Source: Prinia subflava
Lineage: Eukaryota > Chordata > Aves > Passeriformes > Cisticolidae
Length of the DNA stretch: 64,000 nt
Direction: 5' to 3'
Assembly: GCF_021018805.1 (NCBI RefSeq)
Contig: NC_086283.1
Location: 12,785,162 to 12,849,161 of the forward strand
Position 1 is the stretch's first letter; every line of letters begins with the position of its first letter. Below, piece by piece: positions 39,834-52,000 of the stretch. The position numbers were made by a program, and so were the translations under genes. The notes under the pieces are model-generated. The model made no database searches and had not been told where the DNA came from. It worked only from the letters and a program-made list of their open reading frames with translations.

Positions 39834-39940
39834 AACAACAAAGGCTAAATAACCAAAACACAAACAAAACCAAAAACAAGCAAAAAAATTCCCACTCCAA
39901 AATAACTGCAACAAAGACACCAAAACCAACTCCAAAACGT
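39834..39940. repeat. A/C-rich low-complexity patch
   Basis: Nearly all A and C on the plus strand, with repeated CAAAA and ACCAAAAC words. It is simple-sequence DNA with no coding potential. The minus strand across it is open, as expected for T/G-rich DNA. Confidence 0.55.
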
Positions 39941-42367
39941 GAATCAAAAACCAAGCACAGAGCCCTGTAAAGTGACATATTTCATAGGCTGTAAATATCA
40001 CTGTAGTTCTGTTCTCAAAAATAAAAAAAGGAAAGCAGCAATGCTGCAGCAAATTATTGGAACTTGAAAAACTGGAAGGATGAGAAAAAACTAGCACTGC
40101 AAAACAGAAAGACTCAGCAAGGTAAAAAAAAGTAGCTCACAGATTAAGCCCTCTATGGTAGAGAACTATCACCACTGCCTGGCTCCTGAGACTGCAGGCT
40201 GCCAAGGAGAGGTCTCACTTAGAAAGGGTGGAAAGTCAAAAGCTGTAGAAGCTCCATTGGGTTGATATTTACACTTGAAAGACAAATTTAATTTGTCTGA
40301 ATTACAGCCTGTTTTCTTCTGTTCTGAGTGGATATTAGTACATGTAAGATATTTTATCAAATTAGTGTGAACAGTCAGTTTACACAATATTTCTTTTGTA
40401 TAAACAAATTTTCAACAGAAACATGGCTTTCTTAAGTTATATTTGATAGAAATCCAAGTGTGATCCTGATTTTCGTAGTTCAATATAATTATGTGAGGAT
40501 TCCTTAATCGCAATTTTTAAGCTTCGCAATCTTTTTTCCCTTCATTTTCAGAATTCACTTCCTTGGGTTCACCTCAAACTATAAAAATGTATACAACACA
40601 TAGGTTGGGGTTTTTTTTCATTCTTCTTTCCTTTTCTACACAAAACGTTCAGCCTGTAGAAATATATTTCAATAATGTAAATAAAACACTAACTTAGATA
40701 CAGATTAAAAAAATTCAAAGCAATGGTAGTGTGTGAGAAGGGGAAAAGACAAAGAGTAAAATTATCCCTGCTTCACAAGTAACCTACTCTTCCATTAAAG
40801 CAGCTGTTAAATAACTAGCAACTTGTAAGCTCATCATTTCCAATGTACATAATTCCTGCATTTTTAGCACTTTTTTATCCTCTTGTAGAAGTTGAGAGCC
40901 TTTTCTGAGTCCCTATCAGACACAGAACAAAAAGGACAGTGTCTGCCCTAAAGACCTTTCAGCCCAAACGCATGGCACAAGACAAGGAGTGGCAAGAAGC
41001 CAGGTGGTCAGGATGACAGGCAGCCAGGCACCTGACTGCTGTCAGGCTTCTCCTAGAGAAACAATATTTTTTTATAAAAAGCAAGGTGGTGAATGGGCTT
41101 GTGTGTCAATGCAGGTGCTCCCCAAGTTAACACAAGGTAGTATAGAATAAAAAATTTGCATGCCAACATGTGAGTGACAAAACTCTTATGTCACTGCCTG
41201 TCTTGAACAGGACACCACGTCTTGATAGCACACAACCAGCGCACAGGCTGGGAAAGGCCTCCAGCATCACTGACAGAAAAAATGAGCACTTGATGCTGAT
41301 GTGATAGAGAAAGGGAGGTTAGCTGAGAGCAGGCAAAATGTTCCAAGCCACAGGTTACGAAAAATATTTGGGCAGCAGATGTGAGTAGATGGAGATTAGG
41401 AAACATGTCATCTGCCAAGAATAGAAAATAGAATATTGGGATGCGAAATGTGGTGACTTTCAGATTTGCACATGGCTAACAAAAGCTGCATGTTAAAGCT
41501 CTCATGTAAAAACAAAATCAAGTAAGAAGGAAGCAGATGCTGGGATATAAAAGGTAATCAAAACTGAGATGGGATCAAGGTTACAGGCCAAAAAACAGTA
41601 AAGAGATGATACACCCCACAGCTACTAGTAATGCTGTACCTAGCAGTAATGGAGAGGAGATGAAGAGCTCTGCTTTAACCTCTTTGAAATGACAGCCAAT
41701 GGCAGGTGCAAATTAAAGATTTCCTGCAGAATAACACCATTGTTAAAAAGGATACGAAGAAACAACCAACACTGCTATCAAGGTGTTAATTGTTTCTTAC
41801 AAAAATACCTTTCGAAGAAGGAAGCTGTTATAGAGCCTACTGATACCACAAGCTGGACTGTTACTGACAAAGGAGGGCAAGCTTCCTCTTGCAATCTATT
41901 TTACAGAGACCAGAGGTGCGCAAAGCAATTCCCACCCACACCTACTTTAAGTTAGATACACTTCCTTCATGTTTTCTGAACACCACCATATCCCCAAGCT
42001 CTTTCTCAAGCTGAAGAAAACAGGATACAGCATCCTTATCATGGTTTCATGATAAGAGACTCAAGAGTACTTACTACCTCTGTGTGATAGGAAGCTACTC
42101 TCGGGGATTGTTATCATTGCGTCCAAAAGTACTGCCCCACTCTGATCCTCAGGAAAAGATGGCATTGATTCTGTGAATCCAAGCAAACTTGAGAAGAGAA
42201 CACCATAAACGCAATTTGTCAAACAAACAGTAACAGAAACACTGAAAATCCAGGAGACCTGAGGCAGCTAGATAACAGATTTTAGCAGCTGAATAAATTA
42301 AACAAACGGTATCCCCACAGACAGTTTTTCTTACACTTTGGGCTTCATCTGTACAAAACACTAAGAT

Positions 42368-42480
42368 AAACAAAAAAACCCCAACCAAACAACAACAACA
42401 ACAAAAAGGAAAAAAAAAACCAAAACAACAAAACAAAACAAAAAAAGGAAGGGACAGAAGAGAGAAGGAGAAGAGGATAG
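42368..42480. repeat. A/C tract running into a purine tract
   Basis: A plus-strand A/C-rich stretch with (ACA)n and CAAAA units to about 42,446 passes directly into a purine-only-like GGAAGGGACAGAAGAGAGAA stretch to about 42,480. The purine half has triplex-forming character. The open minus-strand frame 42,149-42,436, rich in F and C, is an artefact of this composition. Confidence 0.65.
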
Positions 42481-45400
42481 GTTTCCTGTGATACCTTTTG
42501 ATTCAATAAAGCAAAGGTCAGCTTAATCCAACCCTCCTTTCAGGAAATATGTAAAGACTACAGCATTGCAGGTAACAATGGACTGGAAAGGGAGAGGGGT
42601 AAGATGGAAAAGTGCACAGGTGGGATTAATACATTCACAACGGGAAGTGAGCAAATGCCATTCTACTCTTACCTATCTACAGTTCTGACTCCAAATAATG
42701 CCTAATTCCCATTTATGTGAGTTTGAAAGAAATGATTTTTCATAAGCCATAAGAAATCAAACATTCATGCAATATATACCAAAAGTGCTCCTAACGCCTA
42801 GTAAAAAAAAAAGTTAGGCGCTTGGGAATTAGGCATTAATTTTCTAACACAAAAAGAACAAATCATCATGCTTTAAAACCCACACAAATTTGTGCATCTC
42901 TAAACATACACCCACGCTGTTCTGTACACACAGGAAATTCTCATTAAATTAAATCTGAACCCATTTGTGGTGCTTGTAATGGCACCACAAACGAAGTGAA
43001 AGGCATTTTGGAAAGTTCATAAATAATTTAGGAACAACAGAATAAGCGGTGTTGCCACAGTGCAATAATGTTATTTTTGAAACTAGAAGAAATATTTAAG
43101 TCAGTGTGTTCTTCACTAACTACAGCAGAAGCCATACTGTTGTCCTGAAAACAGATTTGTAGGTGTTTCTGTCTGTACTTAAGTGCAAGAAGGCATTCTA
43201 AAGACTTGAATATAGGCATTTGTCTTATCATCAGAGGTAATTAGACATACATTTGCTACAACACTTGTTATTTTCCCACACAAAGAGAAAGGATCCTTTT
43301 TTTTCCCATCAGTACTGAATGACATTTTCCAAGGTAACTTTCACAGAGAGAGAAAGAGTCACTAAAGCAGTGACTTTCACAATGTGCTCAATTCTTTGGA
43401 AACAATTTGAAAATCACAAGTGGGTTCTGAAAAAAACTTTATTAAAAAGTTTCATCAGAATATGAATGGGAAAAAAAGCCCTACATTTCAAATATTCCTT
43501 ACACAGAGGGAGGTTTGTGGTCGACCACAAGCAGTATCATATGAGTCTAGATTTTTATTTCATCCATATTTATAGTTTGCTACCAGTTGCTGTTTCTTCC
43601 TTTTCACTTCATGCATGGCCTGAAATTTTTCCATTTCTTATGAAATATTTGTCCCTTCTTAACTTAACAAAGACCTTTCATAATAAAATAATGCCATTTC
43701 TTTGTTTATCCAGGCTGACCAAAAATCTTTACACTTACATTTGGCCATGGGGCAACCCTCCCTCACATAGAAACCACGCAACCTCCACCAACACACCTGG
43801 CTATGTGCAGAAGAAGAAAATTCTCCTCATCTTAATGCCAGACAGGATGCGTGAATATTTACAGACATTTATTTGAACTAAATTAATTTGTTAAGGCCAC
43901 TGTGATTCCAGTATTAGACCAGTTAACTGTATCTTCCAAGTTCTATTTGCTTTAATGTCTGGCAGGATATTATGTTGAAAAAAGATATTTAGGAGCCACT
44001 CAATGAATGGCAGAGAATCTAAATGCAAGCTAAACAAATAATAGGACAACTATAAGGAAGATCAATAATTTTCCTAACTGAAACTCACTGAGTACTTTCA
44101 ATTCACATAAATGAATAATAGAAATTACTATTATCCCACGCATTTAATACCTGTGAAAGAACAGACCTCAGATTAGAAAGCGAAACAAATGGATTGCTTT
44201 TCTATTTTGAAAAAGAAGGTAGGCACTTCTTTGTTGTAATGGAATCTTTAGAAGTCCCAAGTTAGCTGAGAGTGCAGAAGTCACTCAAGCTCCCTACCAC
44301 TGAACCTCCCTGGACCAAGACACAAGTCTTTGGGACTAAGCAGATATATCTGAAAAAACTAAAAGCCTAAGACATAAATCTTGGTAATTCAATAAAAGAA
44401 CTCACCAAAGATGATACCAAGAGGCCTGAGACTAAAATCTTCAGCCCAGGCTGAAAGGCCAACAAGGGTAATTTTCATATTCTCTTGCCTCCCTAAACTG
44501 AACTGCTTTTTGGGCTCTTTCCAGAGCATGGGGAAGGGCTGGATTGTTTGGGGTTGTTATCTATAACATACTGTGCAAAGTGTAACACTCAAGCAGACAG
44601 CAACAAAATGCTCCACAAGGATGCATAAACCAAGGCCATAGTTTGCAGGACAACAAAAGCAAACTGATTTTAGGTCTGCTCTTGTGTACCAAATCATCAG
44701 TTCCAGACAGTTGCAGATACTTGTATTGACTGAAAACAGCAGGATTGCATAGGTGTAACTGGAGAGCAAATATACAGTGAAAAAATATCATTTAACCACA
44801 GCAATATCATTAAAGTTGCAACACCACTGGATTTAGAGTTCCCAGAGGTACATTTAGGGCTAGTAGTTTAGGAAACGCATATTGTTACCTGTCCATTGAG
44901 AATATTTTATATGAAAATCAATGAAATATGCAAATTAAATACTGAAGATGTCATAGGTACAAGTCCAGTGCTCAGCCTTAGACTTTCATTCTCTGAATAC
45001 AGTACTGACTGAAGGAAAGGCTTGCACACAGAGGTGAAAGAAGAAAAGAGAACAGAAGGTTCTTAACACAAATGATACTTGGACTTTGACCAGATTCAAG
45101 AGGTTTAAAGCTATTGTAATGTTTCTTCTTAGGTGTCTTCAAAATATGTGGGAACATGGAAATTAATGACCTCCCAGCAGCACTGGTGCCTTCCCCAATA
45201 CAAGCTTGCCTTCCCCATACATCTTCAAAAACAATACAGGCTATATTAAAACTGGTTTCTCCTGTAATAAGAAAAAACCTGAGAGCAACAGCAGTGGCAC
45301 ATAAAACACTGTAAGATAACTTAGGGATCATCATTATAACAGTTTTTGTCATTCTTTATTACCTCTCCAAAGACTTCAGAAGAAGACAAAGCTTTCAGAA

Positions 45401-45888
45401 AGCAAATCGAAAACAATACCAAGGATAAATTAAATTTTGGATTTACTGCTACGTATAACCATGAAGCATTAACAATGTACAAAATAGCATTTAAAGTTAT
45501 GAAGAACATGACCAATCTCCAGTGTTTTTTAAAGAAATTAGGCAATAATTTTATTCCAAGTGAATGTTCCAGAGGGTAAATGGCTTCTGCAGTGCAATAA
45601 ATGGTACAGCAAATTGAGGAGTATATTTTAAAAGTAGGAGCAATTTTCCTTCCATAACCTTCACTTGAAAGAACATTATTGCTATTTTATTAAATAGACT
45701 AAATGAAAAATAAATTAGAAGGCATTTTATGGGGTTTAAATACACTTAATATCACAGTAAGATATGTGGATTTAAATGTCAACTTTCTAAATTGTACCAC
45801 ACTGGAAGCATAGAATATACAGAACAATTTAAAGAAAGAATCAAACATCCTGACTGGACAGTTACTATTGTTACCTAGAGGACCCATG
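42481..45888. other. AT-rich noncoding DNA, no gene seen
   Basis: It contains frames of 136 codons (plus, 43,466-43,876) and 124 codons (minus, 44,978-45,352). Neither has a domain, signal peptide or splice context that I can support, and both are in the length range expected by chance. No repeats recognised. Confidence 0.5.
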
Positions 45889-46142
45889 AAAGATATCAAA
45901 GATTTATTCTATTCTCAAAGAATTCAAAGATTTATTCTATTTATTTATTCTATTCTCTATGTAACTTATTATCAAAGATATCAAAGATTTATTCTATTCT
46001 CAAAGAATTCAAAGATTTATTCTATTTATTTATTCTATTCTCTATGTAACTTATTATCAAAGATATCAAAGATTTATTCTATTCTCAAAGAATTCAAAGA
46101 TTTATTCTATTTATTTATTCTATTCTCTATGTAACTTATTAT
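45889..46142. repeat. 85-bp tandem repeat, three units
   Basis: Units start at 45,891, 45,976 and 46,061, an exact period of 85 bp. By eye all three copies are identical until the third diverges at its very end (46,143). The unit has internal structure: TCAAAGATTTATTCTATT occurs twice, 28 bp apart, and TTTATTTATTCTATTCTC follows. Composition is about 80% A+T. The 88-codon plus-strand frame 45,868-46,134 runs through the copies in successive phases because 85 is not a multiple of 3, so it is not a gene. Identity between copies implies a recent duplication or ongoing homogenisation, and copy number is likely to vary between individuals. Confidence 0.9.
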
Positions 46143-46777
46143 TCAAAATTCCGCTTCATATAAGTTCAACATTTTGGCAAGTTATTGCTCCCCTGCTAAA
46201 AAAAATGTGGCAAAATTGAATACCTTCAGGACATACAGCGTGCAAAATCTTTGTATGGGGGGAAAACACTGAAATAGATTTTACACAGCAATCTGATGCA
46301 TTTCCCTACCAGGACCAAGTACACACCACTGATATGCCAAAAAGTTGCTGAGCAATGTTACTTTCTTAATACTAGGAGAGAGACTGAGTTCTCAGAAAAA
46401 AATGAAAGGAGATTTTGCTGTTACAAGATGTTCTACAGCACAAAACTAATTACTGAAATAAGTATCATCTTAAAACAGCACAAAAGAGCAACTTGTTTGT
46501 TTAGAGGTTTTTTTGTCAGGATTTAGTGGGGATACCAAAACCAAAGCCTTGTTTCATTGCAAAAACAATGCTTGTTAAGTTTACCAAACTTGTAGGTAAC
46601 TTGAGTATTCGTGTTTCCAATCACTTAGCTTATTTTCACAATGCAGTTAATAACCTGATAGAAAATGGCAAAAAAAATGGGTCCCTCCAGTAAGCCTACC
46701 CCAAAAAGAAGTTGGTGACCTACACAGAAAGAGAGGCAGGGCAAACACTGCCCCTGTACAGTATTGTTTTTCATCAG

Positions 46778-46900
46778 CCTGTACTGATTTCCCTGAGTTG
46801 TAACAGGTTGGGAAACCTGAGGATTTCCCAACCTGTTACAAGCCTGTGAGTTGACTCTGGAACAGGAGTGGAGATTGATGGCAAAGCCAGGAGCCCTCAG
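46778..46900 (+). other. Exon-like segment containing the 18-bp hairpin
   Basis: A pyrimidine-rich acceptor (ATTGTTTTTCATCAG) precedes 123 nt ending in a strong donor (CTCAG|GTGAGG). All three frames hit a stop inside, so if transcribed it would be a noncoding exon or an untranslated one. Local GC is above background. The perfect hairpin at 46,798-46,841 sits within it. Chance splice motifs remain the default explanation. Confidence 0.18.
46798..46841. repeat. Perfect 18-bp-arm hairpin (8-nt loop)
   Basis: The left arm TTGTAACAGGTTGGGAAA (46,798-46,815), loop CCTGAGGA and right arm TTTCCCAACCTGTTACAA (46,824-46,841) pair over all 18 positions. Pairing stops on the outside at 46,797/46,842. 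Arms this long and perfect with a short loop are not expected by chance in 64 kb. Possible origins are a template-switch mutation, a small palindromic mobile element, or a functional RNA stem. It is shorter than a typical pre-miRNA stem of 25-30 pairs. No terminal repeats or target duplication were recognised. Confidence 0.92.
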
Positions 46901-49002
46901 GTGAGGACCTGTGTGGCCAGGCACAGTTTGCCTTTAGCATGTGTGAATATGGAGTGCAGTGTCATGGTGTTTTACTTTCTGACATAACACTCACTGCATT
47001 TCTTCAGAAATGCACACTGAAACATATTCTGCTCCTTTTTATATTCTGGCAGTTCAATACTCCCTCTTTGCTTCTGTCTATGAATTTTCTTGGCTGAAAG
47101 TTCTCATACGATGTTCTGAGAAGTAGCATAAATGTGAATATTTATTACTCAAGCTACACACAGCAAAAAGGCATATGCAGAACCGTGTTCAGAAATACTC
47201 ACTGCTGATGAAAAGGCTGTAACTCTGACTACTCCCAGGACTTTTCCTTGATGGTGCTATCAGTGTTTTGCTGTCTCCCTTGAGGATATTCAGCCTACTT
47301 TTGGCACAATCCCAATTATGCAGAAAGGCGAAGATCTTCATCCTTTTATACAAAGTGAAGGCTACCCCTTTTGACATACAGAATACTTGCTCAGTATTTG
47401 AGTAGCAAAAAAAAGGTTCACAGACATTAAAACCAATAAATAATCCAACAGTGCAATACGCTCAGTCTAACTTTAAGGGGATACTTAATGGGTCCACTGC
47501 TTTTTCCCTTTCTGCTTTTCTCCATTATTTTAAAATCACTGGCTAATTCACTCTCAAAAAAATGCAGTATCTGCTGGAAGACAGAGGAGGACCAGGACAA
47601 AGAATTAACCCTGGGATGGTTTTTGTAGCCCTTTGCCACCTGGGTGTCATCACTCTGTCACCAGCAACAAAAAGTTGTCACACACAGGCTGAGTTGCAGG
47701 ACTTGAAGAGTCCTTTGCTGCAAAAGCAAATAGTACCTTTGGAGAAAGGGACAAGAGCAGAAAGTGAGAAAAACTTTATTACCAATTCTTTAAGCCTAAA
47801 ACCTCTTGAGACAGCATGAGATTCAAAACAGGCTGACTTAATGTGACAGGATTCTTTCCACAGATCTAACCTAGGCATTTCGAGAGGCCCAGATGTTTCT
47901 GTGGTACAAAACCAAGTAAAATCTGTAATCAATTTAAGACTTCCTCAGAATCCCAGTTCAGAAAAGTGTGCTACCTTTAAGTTTCAAAGCTCAAACTCAC
48001 TCTTAAATCTACACTGGGCTAACTGAACTGGTTTCCAATTTCACTGGTAGAGCTTTTATATGATTATATTCCTTGCAATCCAAAAATTTCTCCAAATCTT
48101 TCAGAGTTCAGACACGATCTGTGCTTCACAAATGTATCTTAAACATGGCTTCAAAACTGTCACAATACTTTCCAAGCTATGCATATAATTTATACATATG
48201 TCAGGAAGAAGATGAATTATCAAGCTTACACTTCTGAAGTATAAGCATAAGGCTCTTCTAAGATATGTGCACTTTTTAATTGCTTTTTTCTTTTAAAATT
48301 TCAAAGGAGAATTTTAGGACTAAAACAAGAAGACTTGAACATAAATAGTTCTTTGCACACAAATGCAACAAGCTGTCCCCTGTCTTGCAGAATCTCTGGG
48401 GTCTGCTGTGCCAAGGGCCGCTTTCTCTATGCTGAGACAAGAGTTTGCAGTAGCAGATGTCTCATCCTTGTTGTCCAAATTTATCTGGCATAGTGAGTAA
48501 AGGATGCACTCAGAGGAGAAAAAAACTAAACCAACTTTCTAATGCAGTTTTGTAACACACAAGTTATTGTTGGCTTGTTTGGCTGGTTTGTTATTTCTGT
48601 TCCTTGCTCATCTGTGCACTCTGCCTCTTTCTCAAATACATCTCTCTTCAGGATTAAATCTTGTCTATGATTCATAACAGCTATTAGTTAAGAAATTATG
48701 GCCAAGCTGAGTGGCACTTGCAAAAAACTGATTGTTTATTGACACCAATAAATAACATTTTGAAACTGTCAAATGATTTTAAATGATGGTCTTGTTTTGT
48801 CATGCTCAACTCTGCCATTTCTCTATTCTCCTCCTTGTTTTTAGTCCCAAGTACTGCATTTTTCCTTGAAAAGTACTAAAAAATAAGGCAGATGGCCCAA
48901 TCATAGGCAAAGGCAGTTAAACAGCATAGATCATGACAGCTCATTTCTGATGGGGACTTTTGGTACTATTGTGCATGCATATACTGACTACCAACATAAA
49001 AG
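46901..49002. other. AT-rich noncoding DNA, no gene seen
   Basis: No supported coding region, transposon or RNA gene. Frames up to 85 codons occur on both strands with no protein-like features. Confidence 0.55.
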
Positions 49003-49038
49003 AAAAAAAAAAAAAGCGCTCCCTTCCTCCCTCTCCCC
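49003..49038. repeat. A13 run followed by a pyrimidine tract
   Basis: Thirteen A, then GCGCT, then a C/T-only stretch of about 18 bases on the plus strand. Adjacent homopurine and homopyrimidine tracts of this kind are slippage-prone. No retroposon body was recognised. Confidence 0.65.
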
Positions 49039-52000
49039 AAAATAAAGGAAAAAACTACCCTCCTCAACACAACCAAGCAAAATAAAGTCAAAACAAAATA
49101 AAGTAACAGCAACCAAAAAATCCTAAACTCTTCCTCCTTCAAGATCAAAATGGTTACAAAAACCTTACAACTTGCTGAAGTTAAGTGAATGGGTAATGGC
49201 ACAACTGGTTTATTTCTTAAAACACAAGTGGACATAGGCAAAGAAACAATTTTTTTCACTATTTTATGACAGATTCTTGAAGCCAAAAATGAGCATGTAT
49301 TCCCATTCTAAGTGGGAATAATTGAATATGCCACCACCATGACACTTTCCCTTTTGCTCTTTGAATAGAGCTGAGGAAATGTCTTCTTGATAAAAATCTT
49401 CATCTCAAATGTATGTCCATGAAAATGGCAAAATTAAATATTAAAAGGTTCTCCAGAAACTGGGACGTGGTCTATCAGGTATTTATCAAAATAAGTTATT
49501 TAGAGGCACAAATGCAGTCACAAATACAATTCTGTGCTGCAATAGTATCAAGTGGGCTGAGTTGCATCAGAGAAGAAAGTCTGAATTTCCCATGGCTTGG
49601 AAACTGCTGGAAATAACCAGCAATGAAGATGCTGCATAGAAAAGTCATTTACTTTGTCATTCAATAGCTATCTATTTTGAAAACAAAACCCTATTAAAAG
49701 ATCATTTATACTCCAGCTTGATTGATGATTTGTCACTTTTGCTACCCTTTTACTGAACAGCAGACCAATAAATAAAGAATGACTTTGAGTGACAGTAAAT
49801 CCAGAGTTTGAAGTAAATTAGAGGAAAATAATCTGTATAGATAAGAGCCAAAACAAACACCAAGGTTTTTCTTCTCCTCTTCTGTTGCAAAATTGGGATG
49901 TAATTAAATTTTGTAACGACAGCTCTGAACTCAACCATCTGCCTTTACTTACCCCTGTCATTTTTCTTACATCTCCATGTAGACTATGACACTCATGTTC
50001 CTAGGAGTGAAGCAAAGATTAGATTTACTGAGTGCTGACTCTCTCCAAAGTCTGAAGATGAGGATCATAGCACCTACTTAGAGGAACTGACCAATACTCT
50101 GCAGTGCTGTAGGTCAAAAAGAGCACTAGGATGTGCATAGACAAGCAAATATTGAGTAGGCTTACGAGGCTCCAAGTGTCTTTCATCTGCCACAGAACCA
50201 AAGGGCCTTTGGACTGGTGGGTCCTACCCGGCTCTTCATACTTCAGAAAAATTGGCGAACACTGAAGATTCAAAAGGCAACGTCAAATGGGAGCTTAAAA
50301 AAAGCAGGATAGCATGACATAAAAAGGAGCATCAATCTGTTTCGGTGATCTAAAGGAACATGAAGGAGTGACTTGATTACAGTCTTTAAGAAACACATGA
50401 AGCAGAAAAATTTGATAATGGAAGAATCACAAATGAATGGCCAAAATCTGAAGTAAGATTAATACAGTCTGAAAATAAGAAGGTTATTTTTAACACTGGA
50501 GGCAATGAACCACTGAAGCACCTTATCATGGGTTGACATCAGCTCTGCAGTACTAGAAAAATTAACATTAGGCTTGGTGCTTTCCAAAAAGCAAAGATCT
50601 TTAGTTAAGAAATAACTTTTTGAAGAAAGGTCTCTGGTTAGATGGAAATAACTTCTCACAAACTCCAAGACTGAATCTAGAGAAATGATTGGTGGGTACA
50701 GAGAGAAGAACAAATGGAGTGAATGGGTCTTGATGACTTTACAGTTCTGCACGCTGAAACCTCAAAGCAGCACAGATGACAAGAAGGTAAGATGAATTCA
50801 GTTTTCACCAAGTAATATTAAAAACCTGTTATAGCATCCACTTCCTAATAGTTTTATTTGAATATATTTCAAATTTCAGTGTCATTGTCTAAATGGTTTA
50901 TTTTCAGAAAAAAAAAAGAAGAAAAAGATAGCTTAATTAAATTCTATGAAGTCAAAAATTTGAATTGACAAAGAAGGCCAAAACCAACATGTGTTGTCAA
51001 GGCAACATGGGACAAGAATTGTCTTTAATATCTATTAGACGTGACAGTTGATAATATTAGGCGTCATTTGTAGAGAATACTGATGCATCTGGCTGTAATT
51101 TTAGTCTGTAATGAGAAGCAAAAGCAGTGCCTATAAGCAAAGATAAAATCTCATGTTTAAGAAATGTGATGTAATTTTTAGTTTGATTTTTACTTATGCC
51201 AATCAAGTAATACTCAATATAACCCCTGGATGTTGGTGTCAGATGCAACACAACACTGGTAAGGAAGTGTTATCTCTAAGGGCCCAATTTAATTTTTACC
51301 AATTTAGGGTTTGATAAATGTTGAAAGTTAAGAAAAAATGGAGTACCCTCCAGCAAACTCACTCAGTTTATTACAGCATTAATAACTCCATCTCTGCCAT
51401 GTAATTAGAAAGTAAAATGAAGAAAGGTATTCGAAAAACATACCTTCATGAGCAACTCAGCTTCTAAAAGCAAGAACTTTACACAACATAGAAAAAGGAG
51501 TAGAGATATTATTCTAATTTGCTCAGGCACTCAAGTAATCCAGAAATAAATTCAAAGGCATTTAACTTACAGAACTACAGACATTTCAAATTACTTCCAC
51601 ATCTGGAAGACAAGATTTAACCCAGTCCTTTATACCTGGGGGTTGGGATGAGCAGAGAAATGAAATAAAAGGACAAAATTAGTGTTTAGGGCACAAACTT
51701 TACATGGAGCATTCACTAACTCTTTTCCTGCTGTGAGACATCAGTAGTGCTGGACAGCAAATGCTTCTGTGTTTGTTTACTGCTGAAACATCTGACTAGA
51801 ATAAGCACAAACCTGCAGCTGTACAGTTGTCAGAGAACTGGTTTTTCTCTCTCCCACTTTCCTCTTTACTTTTGAAGAAGAGAATGATTGACAAAGCAAT
51901 TGATATTAATCTCTCTCTAGCACTTTATTGTTCCAGTTGGTTCGGAACATAAGAAAAGTCTTGGAGGAATTCAAGAACAGGTGAATAGAAGAATTCCCTA

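Larger units (their letters stand above)
36231..42360. other. AT-rich noncoding DNA, no gene seen
   Basis: The plus-strand frame 36,293-36,619 (108 codons) and several 75-100-codon frames look like chance. An 18-bp perfect palindrome lies at 36,754-36,771 and an A/C-rich low-complexity patch at 39,834-39,940. No RNA gene, transposon or tandem array was recognised. Confidence 0.5.

Noticed and set aside
42520..42550. CR1-like phrase (GGTCAGCTTAATCCAACCCTCC)
   Set aside because: Only about twenty bases resemble the CR1 3' region, and neither flank continues the match.
43466..43876. 136-codon plus-strand frame
   Set aside because: ATG-led, but no recognisable domain, no regular hydrophobic segments and no promoter or splice context. 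Length compatible with chance.
45868..46134. 88-codon open frame
   Set aside because: It lies almost wholly within the 85-bp tandem repeat and reads the same unit in successive phases, so it is a by-product of the repeat.
50745..50786. 42-nt plus-strand microexon-like segment with AAG|GTAAGA donor
   Set aside because: The acceptor has a weak, purine-interrupted pyrimidine tract, and no neighbouring exon supports it.
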